DNA of 64,000 nucleotides from Paracentrotus lividus (taxonomy: Eukaryota > Echinodermata > Echinoidea > Camarodonta > Echinidae): NCBI GenBank assembly GCA_940671915.1, contig CALNVZ010003426.1, forward strand, positions 5,528,918-5,592,917, read 5' to 3'. Within the stretch, counting starts at the first letter, position 1. Each line of letters starts with the position of its first letter. The notes beneath the pieces are model-generated. The model saw only the letters and a list, made by a program, of their open reading frames with translations, did no database searches and was not told the DNA's origin. The position numbers were made by a program, and so were the translations under genes. This document shows positions 33,192-43,560 of this stretch, one piece after another.

Positions 33192-33430
33192 TGCTGCAGT
33201 CACACAGACACTTACGTTTAGATACGTTTATATTGTTTTATCTTTATCTCATCTTTTATCATCTATCTATCTTTTCTTATGTATTTCTTTGTTTTATTGG
33301 ATGAACGAAATTTTCACTATTCCCACTGCTGACTATGACGGGAATGTATCCGTGGGGATCCGCAGAAAAGAAAATGATTTTTGGACGCAACCGAACGTAA
33401 CTCAACGTAAGTGTCTGTGTGACTGTAGCA
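33192..33430. mobile_element. Harbinger-like MITE family H1, copy 2
   Basis: Ends TGCTGCAGTCACACAGACAC and GTGTCTGTGTGACTGTAGCA. Inverted in orientation relative to copies at 25830 and 41542 (internal order: TGGATGAACGAAAT, CGTGGGGATCCGCAG, GGACGCAACCG). Flanks TAA and TTA. Confidence 0.82.
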
Positions 33431-33612
33431 TTAGATACTTTTATATTGTTTTATCTTTATCTAATCTTTTATTTTATCTTTTCTTATGTATTTCTTTGTT
33501 TTACTGGATGAACAAAATTATCACTATTCTCACTGCTGACTATGACGGGAAGGTATCCGTGGGGATCCGCAGAAAAAAAAAGTATAATTTTTGGACGCAA
33601 CCGGACGTAACT
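33431..33612. mobile_element. H1 MITE, tandem partial copy
   Basis: Starts directly after copy 2 with TAGATACTTTTATATTG (equivalent to TAGATACGTTTATATTG in copy 2) and runs to GGACGTAACT, lacking both terminal inverted repeats. A partial tandem duplication of the MITE interior. Confidence 0.75.
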
Positions 33613-33944
33613 GTTCTCTTTCTTCTTTTTCTTTTTCTTATTCTGTGGATTAAAAAAAAAATCTATAGGCCTACATTATATTTGTTTTCCCGGTAGTATG
33701 CCTGTACTTCAGGGTTCGATTTTTTTTTAGATTCTGGAGTCAGGACCAGACAATAAATTAAAAATCCTTAATTGCTTACCATTGCTTGCAATTGACATGT
33801 TCTATTTTAAACCAGTGACATCGTGCATTGAGAACAAATCAAGATTCCGTAGAGAAAAGTTTGCGATAGTAAAAAAAGCAGTTCCTTCGGGGAAAAAACA
33901 CATAAGTTTTTTTTTGTAAGAAACTTTCAAATAAACTCAATACA
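33613..33944. other. Unassigned T-rich spacer
   Basis: Pyrimidine-rich start (TTCTTTTTC runs), then AT-rich. No signal. Confidence 0.5.
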
Positions 33945-34150
33945 TTATTATATTGACTTTCTCAAAATATCCAGGTGAGAATACTTGTTCTTTGTTTGGT
34001 TCCTTTTGAGTTTGGGCATATCACTAAAGAACTACCAGTGATCCTCTTAAACCTCTGTTTGGATCCCCATGGGAGTGAGCAATGCTGCACTTTACCCTCA
34101 GGTAAATCTGAAACTACGCGGGTATTCATGTCTAGTTCGTTGTTATTGCC
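33945..34150. repeat. Dispersed repeat R, copy 2
   Basis: Diverged relative of 32800-33010 in the same orientation. On the minus strand both copies encode a similar short peptide: DIDTRIVPNTPQGK in copy 1 and DMNTRVVSDLPEGK in copy 2, which hints at a degraded coding ancestor. Confidence 0.58.
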
Positions 34151-35871
34151 GAGATTTCTTAAAGGTGGTGTCACACTGTCCCGTAGTTGAGCAAAGATGG
34201 ACACACGGATTATGAAATGTTAGGGTTCTCGCGAAGTCAGCCCCGAACTTGGTCAACAGCCAAACAAGAGCCAAAATGAGAACGATGTCTAGACACAGAA
34301 GGTTACACGATGGCACTCGAACAACACACAAAGGGTAAACGAATGGTCCGATGCTTTCGTGAGCAGAGTAAAATTTGAACTTTTCCATGAAAACGAGCTT
34401 GCTCAATTCGGGACAATGTTACGCGGGCTTTATCATCTTTCAGTACAGAAGGCGTGCCCTTTATCTGTTCCATTGGTCTTCTCTTTTTCTTCTTGTTCCA
34501 TTCTTGGGTTTTGGTTATTTTCCTGGCCTAATTTTATTTCACCTATTGCTATATATCAATTCTCCCTGCATTTTGTTGATTACTCTGCTACTCTGAATAC
34601 ACTTACTTTTGTATTTTATTATATTGTTCTGTAGTGTTGACCGTTCCCGTTTCATTGAACCTTTTGCGAACATGAGATTTTTCTTTGCTCCTCTTTTACA
34701 TCGAATTAGCATTATTAGGGGTATCCCCACATAAAGTTTCACTCAGAAACATCATTATGTTACAATCAACCTTTTCCCTTTTGTTCTTATTGTCTTTATC
34801 TAATAATCATACAACTGAGTATTATAAATAATAATCTACGCATATAATCGGTAAGCTAACCTTTAGTATTCAAATCTATTTTTCTCCCTCTTTTTATTAC
34901 GCCATTATGTGTTATATTGTCTCGTCTCTATATTCTTATATTTACAAACGGTAAAGTTTATTCTCTGATTATTCTTCTCCCGTGTCAAATGACCGCCCTA
35001 AATAACAGTGCAGTACTTGTCATGTTGTGGCTAACAAATAGTCTATTTTCTACTTCTTGTTTGTTTGTTTGTTTGTTTTGGTTATTATGATGACTATTAT
35101 ATTCACTCAGTCCCCGAGGCTTTGAAGATGAACCATCGATTTTCCTGGCAGTACTGGCAATGTTGGAAATGGTTATCAAGACTTTGCATAATTCATCAGT
35201 TTTATATCTCAACTGTCATATTTGTTAAATAAACCTGATTCAATTAACAATACTGCCTGGAGGAGGCTATTTGATATCACATTCTTGGAAATCTAATAAT
35301 GAATGATCTAATTAGGATAGGTTTAATGATTTAATCCAATAAAACAATAAAGACAAATGTAATTGAGAAGGTGAAATGTTATATCTTGACCGCTAGATTG
35401 GGCTGAAGCTAGATTTAGAGGATTGACCAATGACCTGAAAATTACTCCTCTGTGACGACACGTCGTAGGCTACAGTACACGTGCGATTACTATGTTTCTT
35501 CAAGCATGCAAGGTATTGTAAAAGTCACTTTTCAAAATTTTTCAATTTATTTGAATACCTCTTTACCATGTAAAATTTAATATGTTATTACATATCATTA
35601 CATATATCATTTGATATATTATAAAATCTAATGAATGAGCTTGGAAATGTCGTTCTAATGCGGTGGTCTCAACAGGTCTTAGGTGTAACGTACAAGTTCT
35701 TAAAAAGATCTACGTCCAACATATTTTTTTTTCAGACACGCACATTGCAGGTACTACAAGCAGGATTTTTTTTTTCAGGACCTTTTTTACAGAAACATAA
35801 AAATCGCATAATATGATGTATATTGACCCACGAGGGCCACACGCAACCTTCATTCTACAAAGCAAAATGCG
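34151..35871. other. Unassigned sequence
   Basis: GTGTCACACTGTCCCG near 34159 resembles a MITE terminus, but no partner was found. The remainder is AT-rich with no gene recognised. Confidence 0.45.
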
Positions 35872-35874
35872 TTA

Positions 35875-36298
35875 AGGCCACCGCACACCTTGCGATTGGT
35901 CTGCGACCTGATTGTGTAATAAAACGTCATAACATTGATGTGGGTATTTAGAAATAGAACATCATACTGTGTAGAGTTCTAAATCATCGCAGGAATACTT
36001 ATATGTTCAAATCAGTGACTATGTAACCTCCTTATTTTAATAAAAGCGAATTCAATATCTAATCGTAATGACGTCATAGCAATCGCACGATTGGCTACGA
36101 TTTCAAACCAATTTGCCCTTTACTCCTAAATAAAGGCTTGCAATTTTCCGAAATTCGATATCAGTATTCTTACAGTTAATTTAAACCTCTATGATAAGAT
36201 TTTATTCATTCATACTTTCTAAAAGTAAGGAAAATGCGATTTGTTCCAAAATCGGATCGTAGACCAGTCGTAAGGTGTGCGGTGGCCTTTACACGCAC
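35875..36298. mobile_element. Harbinger-like MITE family H2
   Basis: About 33-bp TIRs: left AGGCCACCGCACACCTTGCG, right inverse with complement AGGCCACCGCACACCTTACG. Exact TTA duplications at 35872-35874 and 36299-36301. 424 bp, no transposase. The end sequence and 3-bp TTA duplication are characteristic of PIF/Harbinger non-autonomous elements. Confidence 0.86.
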
Positions 36299-36301
36299 GT
36301 A

Positions 36302-38935
36302 GCTTACGATCATTGTGCTCACTGCATAAATTATGAAGTTTGTAAACGTGCAACATTTGCACTTGAGATGTTTCAGAACATAATTTTAGTATGTTTTTGT
36401 ATTGAATTCATCACTTATAAACCATACCCACCATTATCTGATTTTTACTTGTCATGAGACGGAGCCTTCGCTTGTATAAGCCTGCTCTCTAATGTTTTTA
36501 AACGTATTTATGTAAGCACCTGACTGATGTGATTTGCATTAAATATTGAGATGTCTTGTTATGGGCACTGTTGCAAAACAAATGCGTTCACACTTATGTC
36601 GAGATAACCGGTTTACATCTTATACGCTTGAAAGCCTCTACATACTTCGCTTGACGATTTTCACGCTGACTACTCAAAACTATGTAGTAAAAACTGAAAT
36701 ATTAATACAAACATAAAGGTGTCAGGTAATCAAAGCACGGATGAAATCAGGATTATGTTGTATTAACTAAGTTTTTAAGCCTTGAGGGGACACAACCGAA
36801 TTGCATGAATTACAGAAAATGGAATTTAAAAAGGCCTTTCGGATAATGAGGACTTCAAATCTTTTATTACCTGTTATTTTTTATACTTTATATTCCAGAT
36901 TGAAACATCTAAATATCCTTATGTAAGGATTGAACATAATGAGGCCAGTTTAAGACAACGGATGCCAATTTTCTACAAAATTAACGCTTCCTATCAATGA
37001 TCCGCCACTGCTATGCATGCATAAGTATCCTGCATCCAAGTGGAATAAGTAGGTTTACTTGGTAAGATTATGCCCTAAAATTAAACTTTTCGAGCTAAAG
37101 CTGCGGTAATAACTCCAGCATCCTCTTATGAAGCGCTTAGAGGCGTTAAATTCTGGTATAATATGCTTTACAAGATAATATTTTAGTATGATACAAAGTA
37201 TAACACAAGTTACACAACCATCAGAACTAGTGAAATACATGCATATACGATGAGTCTGTCTCTGTCTTAAAATATTCTCTTCTGGTAGCTACGAATCTCT
37301 ATCAGTACGACTGTGCAAGGACTCTAACGATTAGGCTTCTTTACTCCTCCTGTGGCTGGGGCACTCTTCCTCTCTTTCTTTCATTTCTCCCTTGTTCGCA
37401 TGTTTAATTCTTATGGACTTTATTCCAAATGTTTTTAAATGCGGGTATAATGTCCATCGATTTCAAATCTCATCTTATGCTTAGTGACAGCATCCACCCG
37501 ATGAGATAAACGGAAGCACAAGTCCTGTAACATTAAAAAAAAAAAAAAAAAAATTAAAATCAATAGTGTCCAGTCAGGTCCTTCGTTGCATGCTTCCCTT
37601 GTAAGAAGGCCTCACTGTGAACCGATGAGAATGGTTGTTTCAAACTTGCTATTAGTCGTAACTATCTACATGTATGTTGCAGGGCGCTGCTGTCTATCTC
37701 CAGCTAGCCTTTTAGTTCATATCCATGATATCGATGTGTTCAATATTAATAGTGCTGTTTGTGACATATACTGGCTAACAACCATCAATGAGTTGACAGA
37801 ATTTATTTTTGAATATTATTTATTTTCTAAAAGTAGAGATCCTAACAACAATAACAGTTATAATAATAACAAAAAACCTAGGATTAAAAAACGAAACGCA
37901 TTTTCCATTGGATACCAAGATATGTATACTGTCTCCCTCAAGGAAAATCAAAGAGAAATATAAATCAGGGGCATGAAGCATTAAGATAAGTTTGTTAGAA
38001 TGGATTTAAAGGAGAAAAGAGACGCCCTGCCCATTGAGCTTTCCAATAAGGTTTCCATTGATATCAAGTCCTTGTATTTTTAAAACTTACAAGGTAACTT
38101 AAAGGTTACAAAGTTATATATCACGTAAGATCCTAAGAGATATCATTGTTCAATTCCATGCACATAAACTTGATTCTCTTGCAAGGTGCCTGTTTGTTTT
38201 TGTTTGTTTGTTTTTTTTTTTCTAATGGTTTTGAGCAATATTAAACTCATCGGTTTACAAAAATGATATATTTAATTAAAAATATCTGTAAACTATTCCA
38301 TGAATTTCCACTTATTAAGTACAGCGTTACCTTAACGGGTACCTTTTGAAGAATTAACTCAAGTCCGACGTACAAAATGTTCAAATCACAATTTAGTTCA
38401 AACTACTGACGGGTTATCCGACCACCTGTGTTTATTAAATGTACTTGCACGTTCGGGTGCTGTATGTAAATTTAATGAAAATCGAAACCTTAATTGACTC
38501 TTCAAAGTATATTCTCTTTGATGTGTGCAGCCCCATTTCTGCCTTCCACGTCATTTAAGGTGAGAACGTGCTAAGAGTTCTGAAAATAAGGATAAATATC
38601 TTGTAGGCCGAAACAATTCGAGGAATTAGAGCTTCATCTTTCTTCGGAGTGCTTTCGAATATTTGCAAATAAAAATATGAGTGGCACTAGAAGGCCTTAT
38701 TTTAACCATTTTATTGTTATTCTTCGAGGTGACCGTCCAAGTCTAATGATTATTACAGAAGTGCAATTTAATGTCGATTGTTTAATTCAAGGAAAAACAT
38801 TCAATATTTCGCCCCAAGCATAAGCACACTTCTGCTCTCGTGTTAGTAATATTAAGAAAAATTAATAGGTATTATTTCCTCTTCGAGGGATTTTCCCGTG
38901 ACAGGTGATTGGGATAAAAACCAAAAGCGCCAAAC
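36302..38935. other. Unassigned sequence
   Basis: Contains an A run at about 37532-37550 and a 125-codon plus-strand frame at 37586-37963. That frame has a hydrophobic patch (LLLVVTIYMYVAG) and an Asn-rich middle but no recognised domain, no codon bias evidence and no flanking splice model. I treat it as a chance frame. Confidence 0.45.
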
Positions 38936-38937
38936 TA

Positions 38938-39345
38938 CAGTCTGTTTCAAATAAAATGGTACAAGTGGAAAACATCTTTTTTTTTTGTATAGAATGAAGA
39001 TTATTCACAACCTTGTATTGTTTGGTATTTTTATAAAGCAGGAAAATCAAACTTTCTTCTCCTATTTTTTATTCACATTTGTATAATTTTTGAGATTTGA
39101 ATAGTTTTCTACCATCAAGAAAAATCATTTTTCACACGCCGTTCCAAGCCTTTGTGTAGGTTGCGCATAATGGCCATGAATTCAGCGCTCCAGAACAATA
39201 GAAGTGCGCAAATTATGCAGAACAAAGCGCATCAGCAAGGAAAAATTTTTGGCTTTAATTTTCTACCACATACACACATTATTTGAAAATATTTCACACC
39301 TAAATATTTTTTCCCCCGACTGTACCATTTTTTATACACAGACTG
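38938..39345. mobile_element. Tc1/mariner-like MITE, uninterrupted copy
   Basis: Ends CAGTCTGTTTCAAATAAAA and its inverse ATTTTTTATACACAGACTG, flanked by TA on both sides (38936-38937 and 39346-39347). Inverted relative to the 3817-4719 copy and lacking its LINE. It shares GGAGCGCTGAATTC-like and AAGCAGGAAAATCAAACTTT landmarks (as complements) with that copy. 408 bp, no coding. Confidence 0.83.
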
Positions 39346-39347
39346 TA

Positions 39348-39621
39348 CAGCATTGGAATCCAGTAATAGAGTAGAGCACAATCTCGTAATACGCAGCAGT
39401 CATCATGACATTAATATTTTACTTTTATTCCATCAGAACTGAACTAATTTCGTAGAGTTATTTTCTAATTTAATTCCAGTTAATTGTAAGGAATTAAAGA
39501 AATGGCATAAGGTATTCCCATCAAAGTACCTACTAGTACATACTACCTTAATTAATGTTCATTCCAAATCTGGCCGAACCGGAACGATAATTACACCACT
39601 TTATGCAAAGAGTTGGTATTG
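39348..39621. other. Unassigned spacer
   Basis: AT-rich spacer between two MITEs; no signal. Confidence 0.5.
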
Positions 39622-39625
39622 TTAA

Positions 39626-39830
39626 TATAGATTTTCCTGGCCAATTTTAAAATCATTGCAATCGAATTATTTTATGTTCATTCAATTCAAACGATACCCC
39701 ATGGAGCGGAGCTATAAGTCAATTAAGTTAATGTTTAGATTTTTAATCGCGATCACATTTCGGACAAAAGTGTTTGTAAGAAATGTCAAATTGATCTGAA
39801 AGAGTTTAAACTTGACCGGGAAAACCTATA
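39626..39830. mobile_element. TTAA-flanked MITE family P, short copy
   Basis: Left TATAGATTTTCCTGGCCAA, right TTGACCGGGAAAACCTATA. TTAA immediately outside each end (39622-39625 and 39831-39834). TTAA duplication suggests piggyBac- or Kolobok-type mobilisation. Shares termini with 61942-62937. Confidence 0.75.
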
Positions 39831-39834
39831 TTAA

Positions 39835-40339
39835 GTAAGAGAATGGGATTTATCCTTCGATATAATGCAATATGTTATGGAGTTCGATCGAGTGTCATGG
39901 ATATCCACCAGGTGAATAATCAATATATAACTGCAGTGTTATCACAATCTGCTTTATTACAATGGTTCAAATTACATATCGACATAAGTCAATTTCTCTT
40001 TGATTCTGGTTGTCGACGAACTTCTGCTATCATTAACGTCTATACAAACATTTTGACATTCCAGGAAAAGGCCTACAAGATTGTTTTCATATGATATCAG
40101 AACTAAAAATCGAAAAAGTTCTACCAATATTATGCCAAGCAAGGGTGAACGAACCAGTGACATCAGTAGGAGATCTTAGGTAGATGTGAAGGTACTTTGA
40201 CAAAAAAGTCAGAAAATAGAAATATTTTTACTCTTAAAGGAGTTTTACACCATGCCTGCGTAGAGTTATGGAGTGTTGCGTATCGAGTAACCGATATTGG
40301 TTCCATACTTATGACGGGGATTAAAAAAAAAATAAAAAT

Positions 40340-40371
<32 letters not shown>

Positions 40372-41500
40372 AAAAAAAAAAAAAATGCCCCGAGCACGAA
40401 TGCTAGTCGGTATTGCAAAAATGAGATCAAGTTTGGTTTTCTTTTTCAGACTAGCGCAGGGTGGTTTGCTATTGCGTAGGCACGGCGTAGAGAGGCTTAA
40501 ATGAATGCCATAAAGTTGCGTAGCCTAAGTGGTACGAATAATTTTTTTGGGGATGATGTCAAATGTTCCAGGCTGTGAAGAAGCTAATGACTAACAAGAT
40601 ATTTTATGATTACAAACAAACATATTTTTTAAATACCCTTACCTATCTCATAAAACTGGCGTCTTGAATAAAGCCTTGAATGTTATTTTACAATGTAACA
40701 CTGACAAATAAGAAATAAGAACTGATGTGAAAAAAATTAATCTTCGCCATTTTATGTCTTCACTAACTTTGCATCATTATTTAAATCTAAGGCTACATCA
40801 GGGATTCAATATCGGCAACTGTGCCATGTCATATTATCTAAGGACAAAGCTATGCAGCAGTTTTCCTGACTTCTATTTATAATCCAATGACATGTTTTTA
40901 TTTGTCTTCGCGGTAGTTGTTTACCCATTTAGTATTCTGACAAGCATGTTCCTGATGTTAGTAGGAGACAAGGTCTCGAATTATCGATGTCAACATACGA
41001 GAATGTGCGTCATGGACATACAGTATATGTCTCTTTTGTCTTATTAAGAATGCGCATTTAAATATGACATTTTTTATTCTCTTCTCTTCTGAGGTCCACT
41101 TCGATTGATTTATCCTTATTTATTTTTTCTAAATTCGGATAATTGTCTTGGGATAGCCAAACGACTGAACAATTCCTCAGGGATTACAAAGATCGTGGCA
41201 TGGCGGGACTTGTATGAGTAGAATGGTTTTGACCGCCATTGTAGGTTATCACGTATTTAATTGACTATTATGACCTCAACTTATCACACTTTAGACAGAC
41301 CACTAATCACACCAATGGACGTGATGTATTTCAATAATCACCTGCGATGTACAGTCATTATCAACAACCAATTAGCCATGACCACCATAAAGATAATCTA
41401 TTCATTCTGTCGGTCGTTTGTTTATGTATTCAATTTTTATATAAAATATACATTACAAATCATACATAGGCCTACTGTAAATGTAGAGTTAAGCAAAACA
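39835..41500. other. Unassigned sequence with A/GAA run
   Basis: A low-complexity (A)n/(GAA)n run lies at 40323-40385, possibly an old retroposon tail. No gene recognised. Confidence 0.5.
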
Positions 41501-41502
41501 TA

Positions 41503-42742
41503 CAGTGGTGGCCAAAATTGATAGAACACTTAGCATATTTATGCTACAGTCACACAGCCACTTACGTTGAGTTACGTCCGGTTGCGTCCAAAAATCATTT
41601 TCTTTTCTTCGGATCCCCACGGATGCTTACCCGTCGTAGATAGCTGTAGAAATATTGATAATTTCGTTCATCCAGTAAAACAATGAAATACATAAGAAAT
41701 GATAGAATAGAAGATGAAATAAGATTACAACAACACAAACGTATCTATACGTAAGTGTCTGTGTGACTGTAGCATTAAATGATTTTTAGTTATTTTCAAT
41801 CAGTTGATCATTTAAATACCTATCAAATGGTCGGAATGTTTCCGAAAGTCATCATTATGCTTTAAAAACTAAATAATATAGCCATACGTTGGGAACTCGT
41901 CCCAAGTCGCTTTTTTTATGTTACGCCATCAATTGCAAAAATCTAAAAATCTTGCCCCTATCAGGATCAAAGTGTCATAACGTTAAAAAAAACTTTAAGC
42001 CTCTCCCTATTAAAGTAAATATTTTCTGAAAGGAAATTTCCTGAGGATGTCAAAAATGGCATTCATAATAAGCCGGATAAGGTAGGATGAAGAAGTAACA
42101 TCTTATGCGAGTTAAAAAAAAAAAATTATATTTGAGGGGCCCCAATTTTTTTTCAGAGCCCCTATTTAAGTCCCCCTTTCCAACAACCCTTAATTTTTCA
42201 CCATATTTGAATTGCTCATGAAATTAAGAATAATATGTATTTATAAATAAATTTCTTCATTTCATGAAAAAATAATCGTAACCTTAAATTGGCAGGGTTA
42301 TTTTGGTATCTCACGACCAGGGGTTGTGGCCAATCCACCCCCTCCTCATGAGACCAAATTTTCTGAAACTTGGCATGTATTTGTGGCATGTAAAAATAAA
42401 TAAGCCTGAAAATTTTCACACGTCTAGATTAAACACTTTTTGAGCTATCGGCATATGTAATTGGCATTTCACGTTTTTGCATTTGTACTACAGTCTAATA
42501 CACGGTCCTATGGGGAAACTGAAAGCGCATAGCGCAACATTTTTTAAAGCTGCGCCTTACCTGATGGTCGAATCTATATAAATTTGATATCACAAGATGA
42601 TAAAACTCTATGCTATAAAGTCATAAAAGCTGTCGGCACCAAAAAGTTATCCTTATACTTACTTCGGCAAATGTACAAGGGCATTGAGAATCCCATAGAC
42701 TTTGTGTCGCTTCGGGTGTTCTAATAATTTTGGCCACCACTT
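41503..42742. mobile_element. Tc1/mariner-type non-autonomous element, host of a nested MITE
   Basis: Left CAGTGGTGGCCAAAATTGAT, right inverse with complement AAGTGGTGGCCAAAATTATT, both continuing AGAACAC; TA at 41501-41502 and 42743-42744. About 1.0 kb after removing the H1 MITE at 41542-41772. CAGTGGTGGCCAAAATT is a classic mariner-type terminus. No intact transposase frame; the 67-codon minus frame at 42216-42419 is not recognisable. Confidence 0.82.
41542..41772. mobile_element. Harbinger-like MITE family H1, copy 3 (nested)
   Basis: Ends TGCTACAGTCACACAGCCAC and GTGTCTGTGTGACTGTAGCA with exact TTA duplications (41539-41541 and 41773-41775). It sits just inside the left end of the mariner-type element, so it inserted later than its host. 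Confidence 0.87.
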
Positions 42743-42744
42743 TA

Positions 42745-43171
42745 ATAAATGAATAGCAAAATAAATGAAATTATTGCCAATGCTTGTTCTCATCTTTCCA
42801 TTATTAAAACACCAGTTTGTTCATGTGTGAAACATCCTTATTGGAAACATTTTAAATAACGATTTTTTTTTTTTAATAAAAAAAAAAGGGGGGGGGGGGG
42901 TCATAAAAATGACATCATATGACCTTCTACCAAAAAGTGACGTCATAATAATCCGTTTTAAAGCATGATGTAGGTACAACCCACTTTTACAATTTTGGCC
43001 AATTATGCCTCGATATTATAAAATGAACATAAGTAACAAGGTATTACAATAAAATTTTGCATGACGGATTCTTAGGATCAATGGCTATCGATTACTTAAT
43101 TTGTCGTCCTTTCCGGTTCGGCTAAGATCGGAAAATGTCGCCGATGCAGAAATGAAACCCTCTTATTCTTA
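42745..43171. other. Unassigned, homopolymer cluster
   Basis: T, A and G runs occur in succession at about 42863-42900. Otherwise nothing recognisable. Confidence 0.5.
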
Positions 43172-43560
43172 CTAGGGTGATGTCACAGTTACATGTTCCG
43201 TTCCATTAAACTCCAAGATCCGATCATGTTTTGCCAAGGTCTGCGATGTAATGACAAAAAGGCGATACCGACTCTGGAGATAATTGTCGAGCAGACGACA
43301 TCTCTTGTATATTTTACCGACAGCGATGGAGCCCGGTGAAATAGCGCTCAGGGACTCATTATACGAATAGTTGAGAAGGTCGCGCTCGTTTACGCGCGAG
43401 TTGATCTTTCTGCTACAAAGGCATGAAAGTGATGGTGATCGATTCCTTAATGCGAGACGAACACCTGTGTTCGTTGGCGTGTGTGCCCTTTTCGCGCCCA
43501 ATTTCACGCGCGGGAGAATGATAGCTTGACGTTCGAACAAGATAATCGCGATTGCGTGAT
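43172..43560. other. CpG-richer segment with 122-codon open frame
   Basis: CpG is clearly more frequent here than in the surroundings (TTACGCGCGAG, TCACGCGCGGG). A minus-strand open frame spans 43172-43540, basic and Arg-rich. No domain is recognised. It might be a regulatory element, an exon or chance. Confidence 0.3.

Noticed and set aside
34151..34450. MITE starting GGTGTCACACTGTCCCG
   Set aside because: No matching inverted end was found within a few hundred bases.
37586..37963. 125-codon open frame as a gene
   Set aside because: No domain, no splice or promoter support, Asn-rich low-complexity middle; chance frame more likely.
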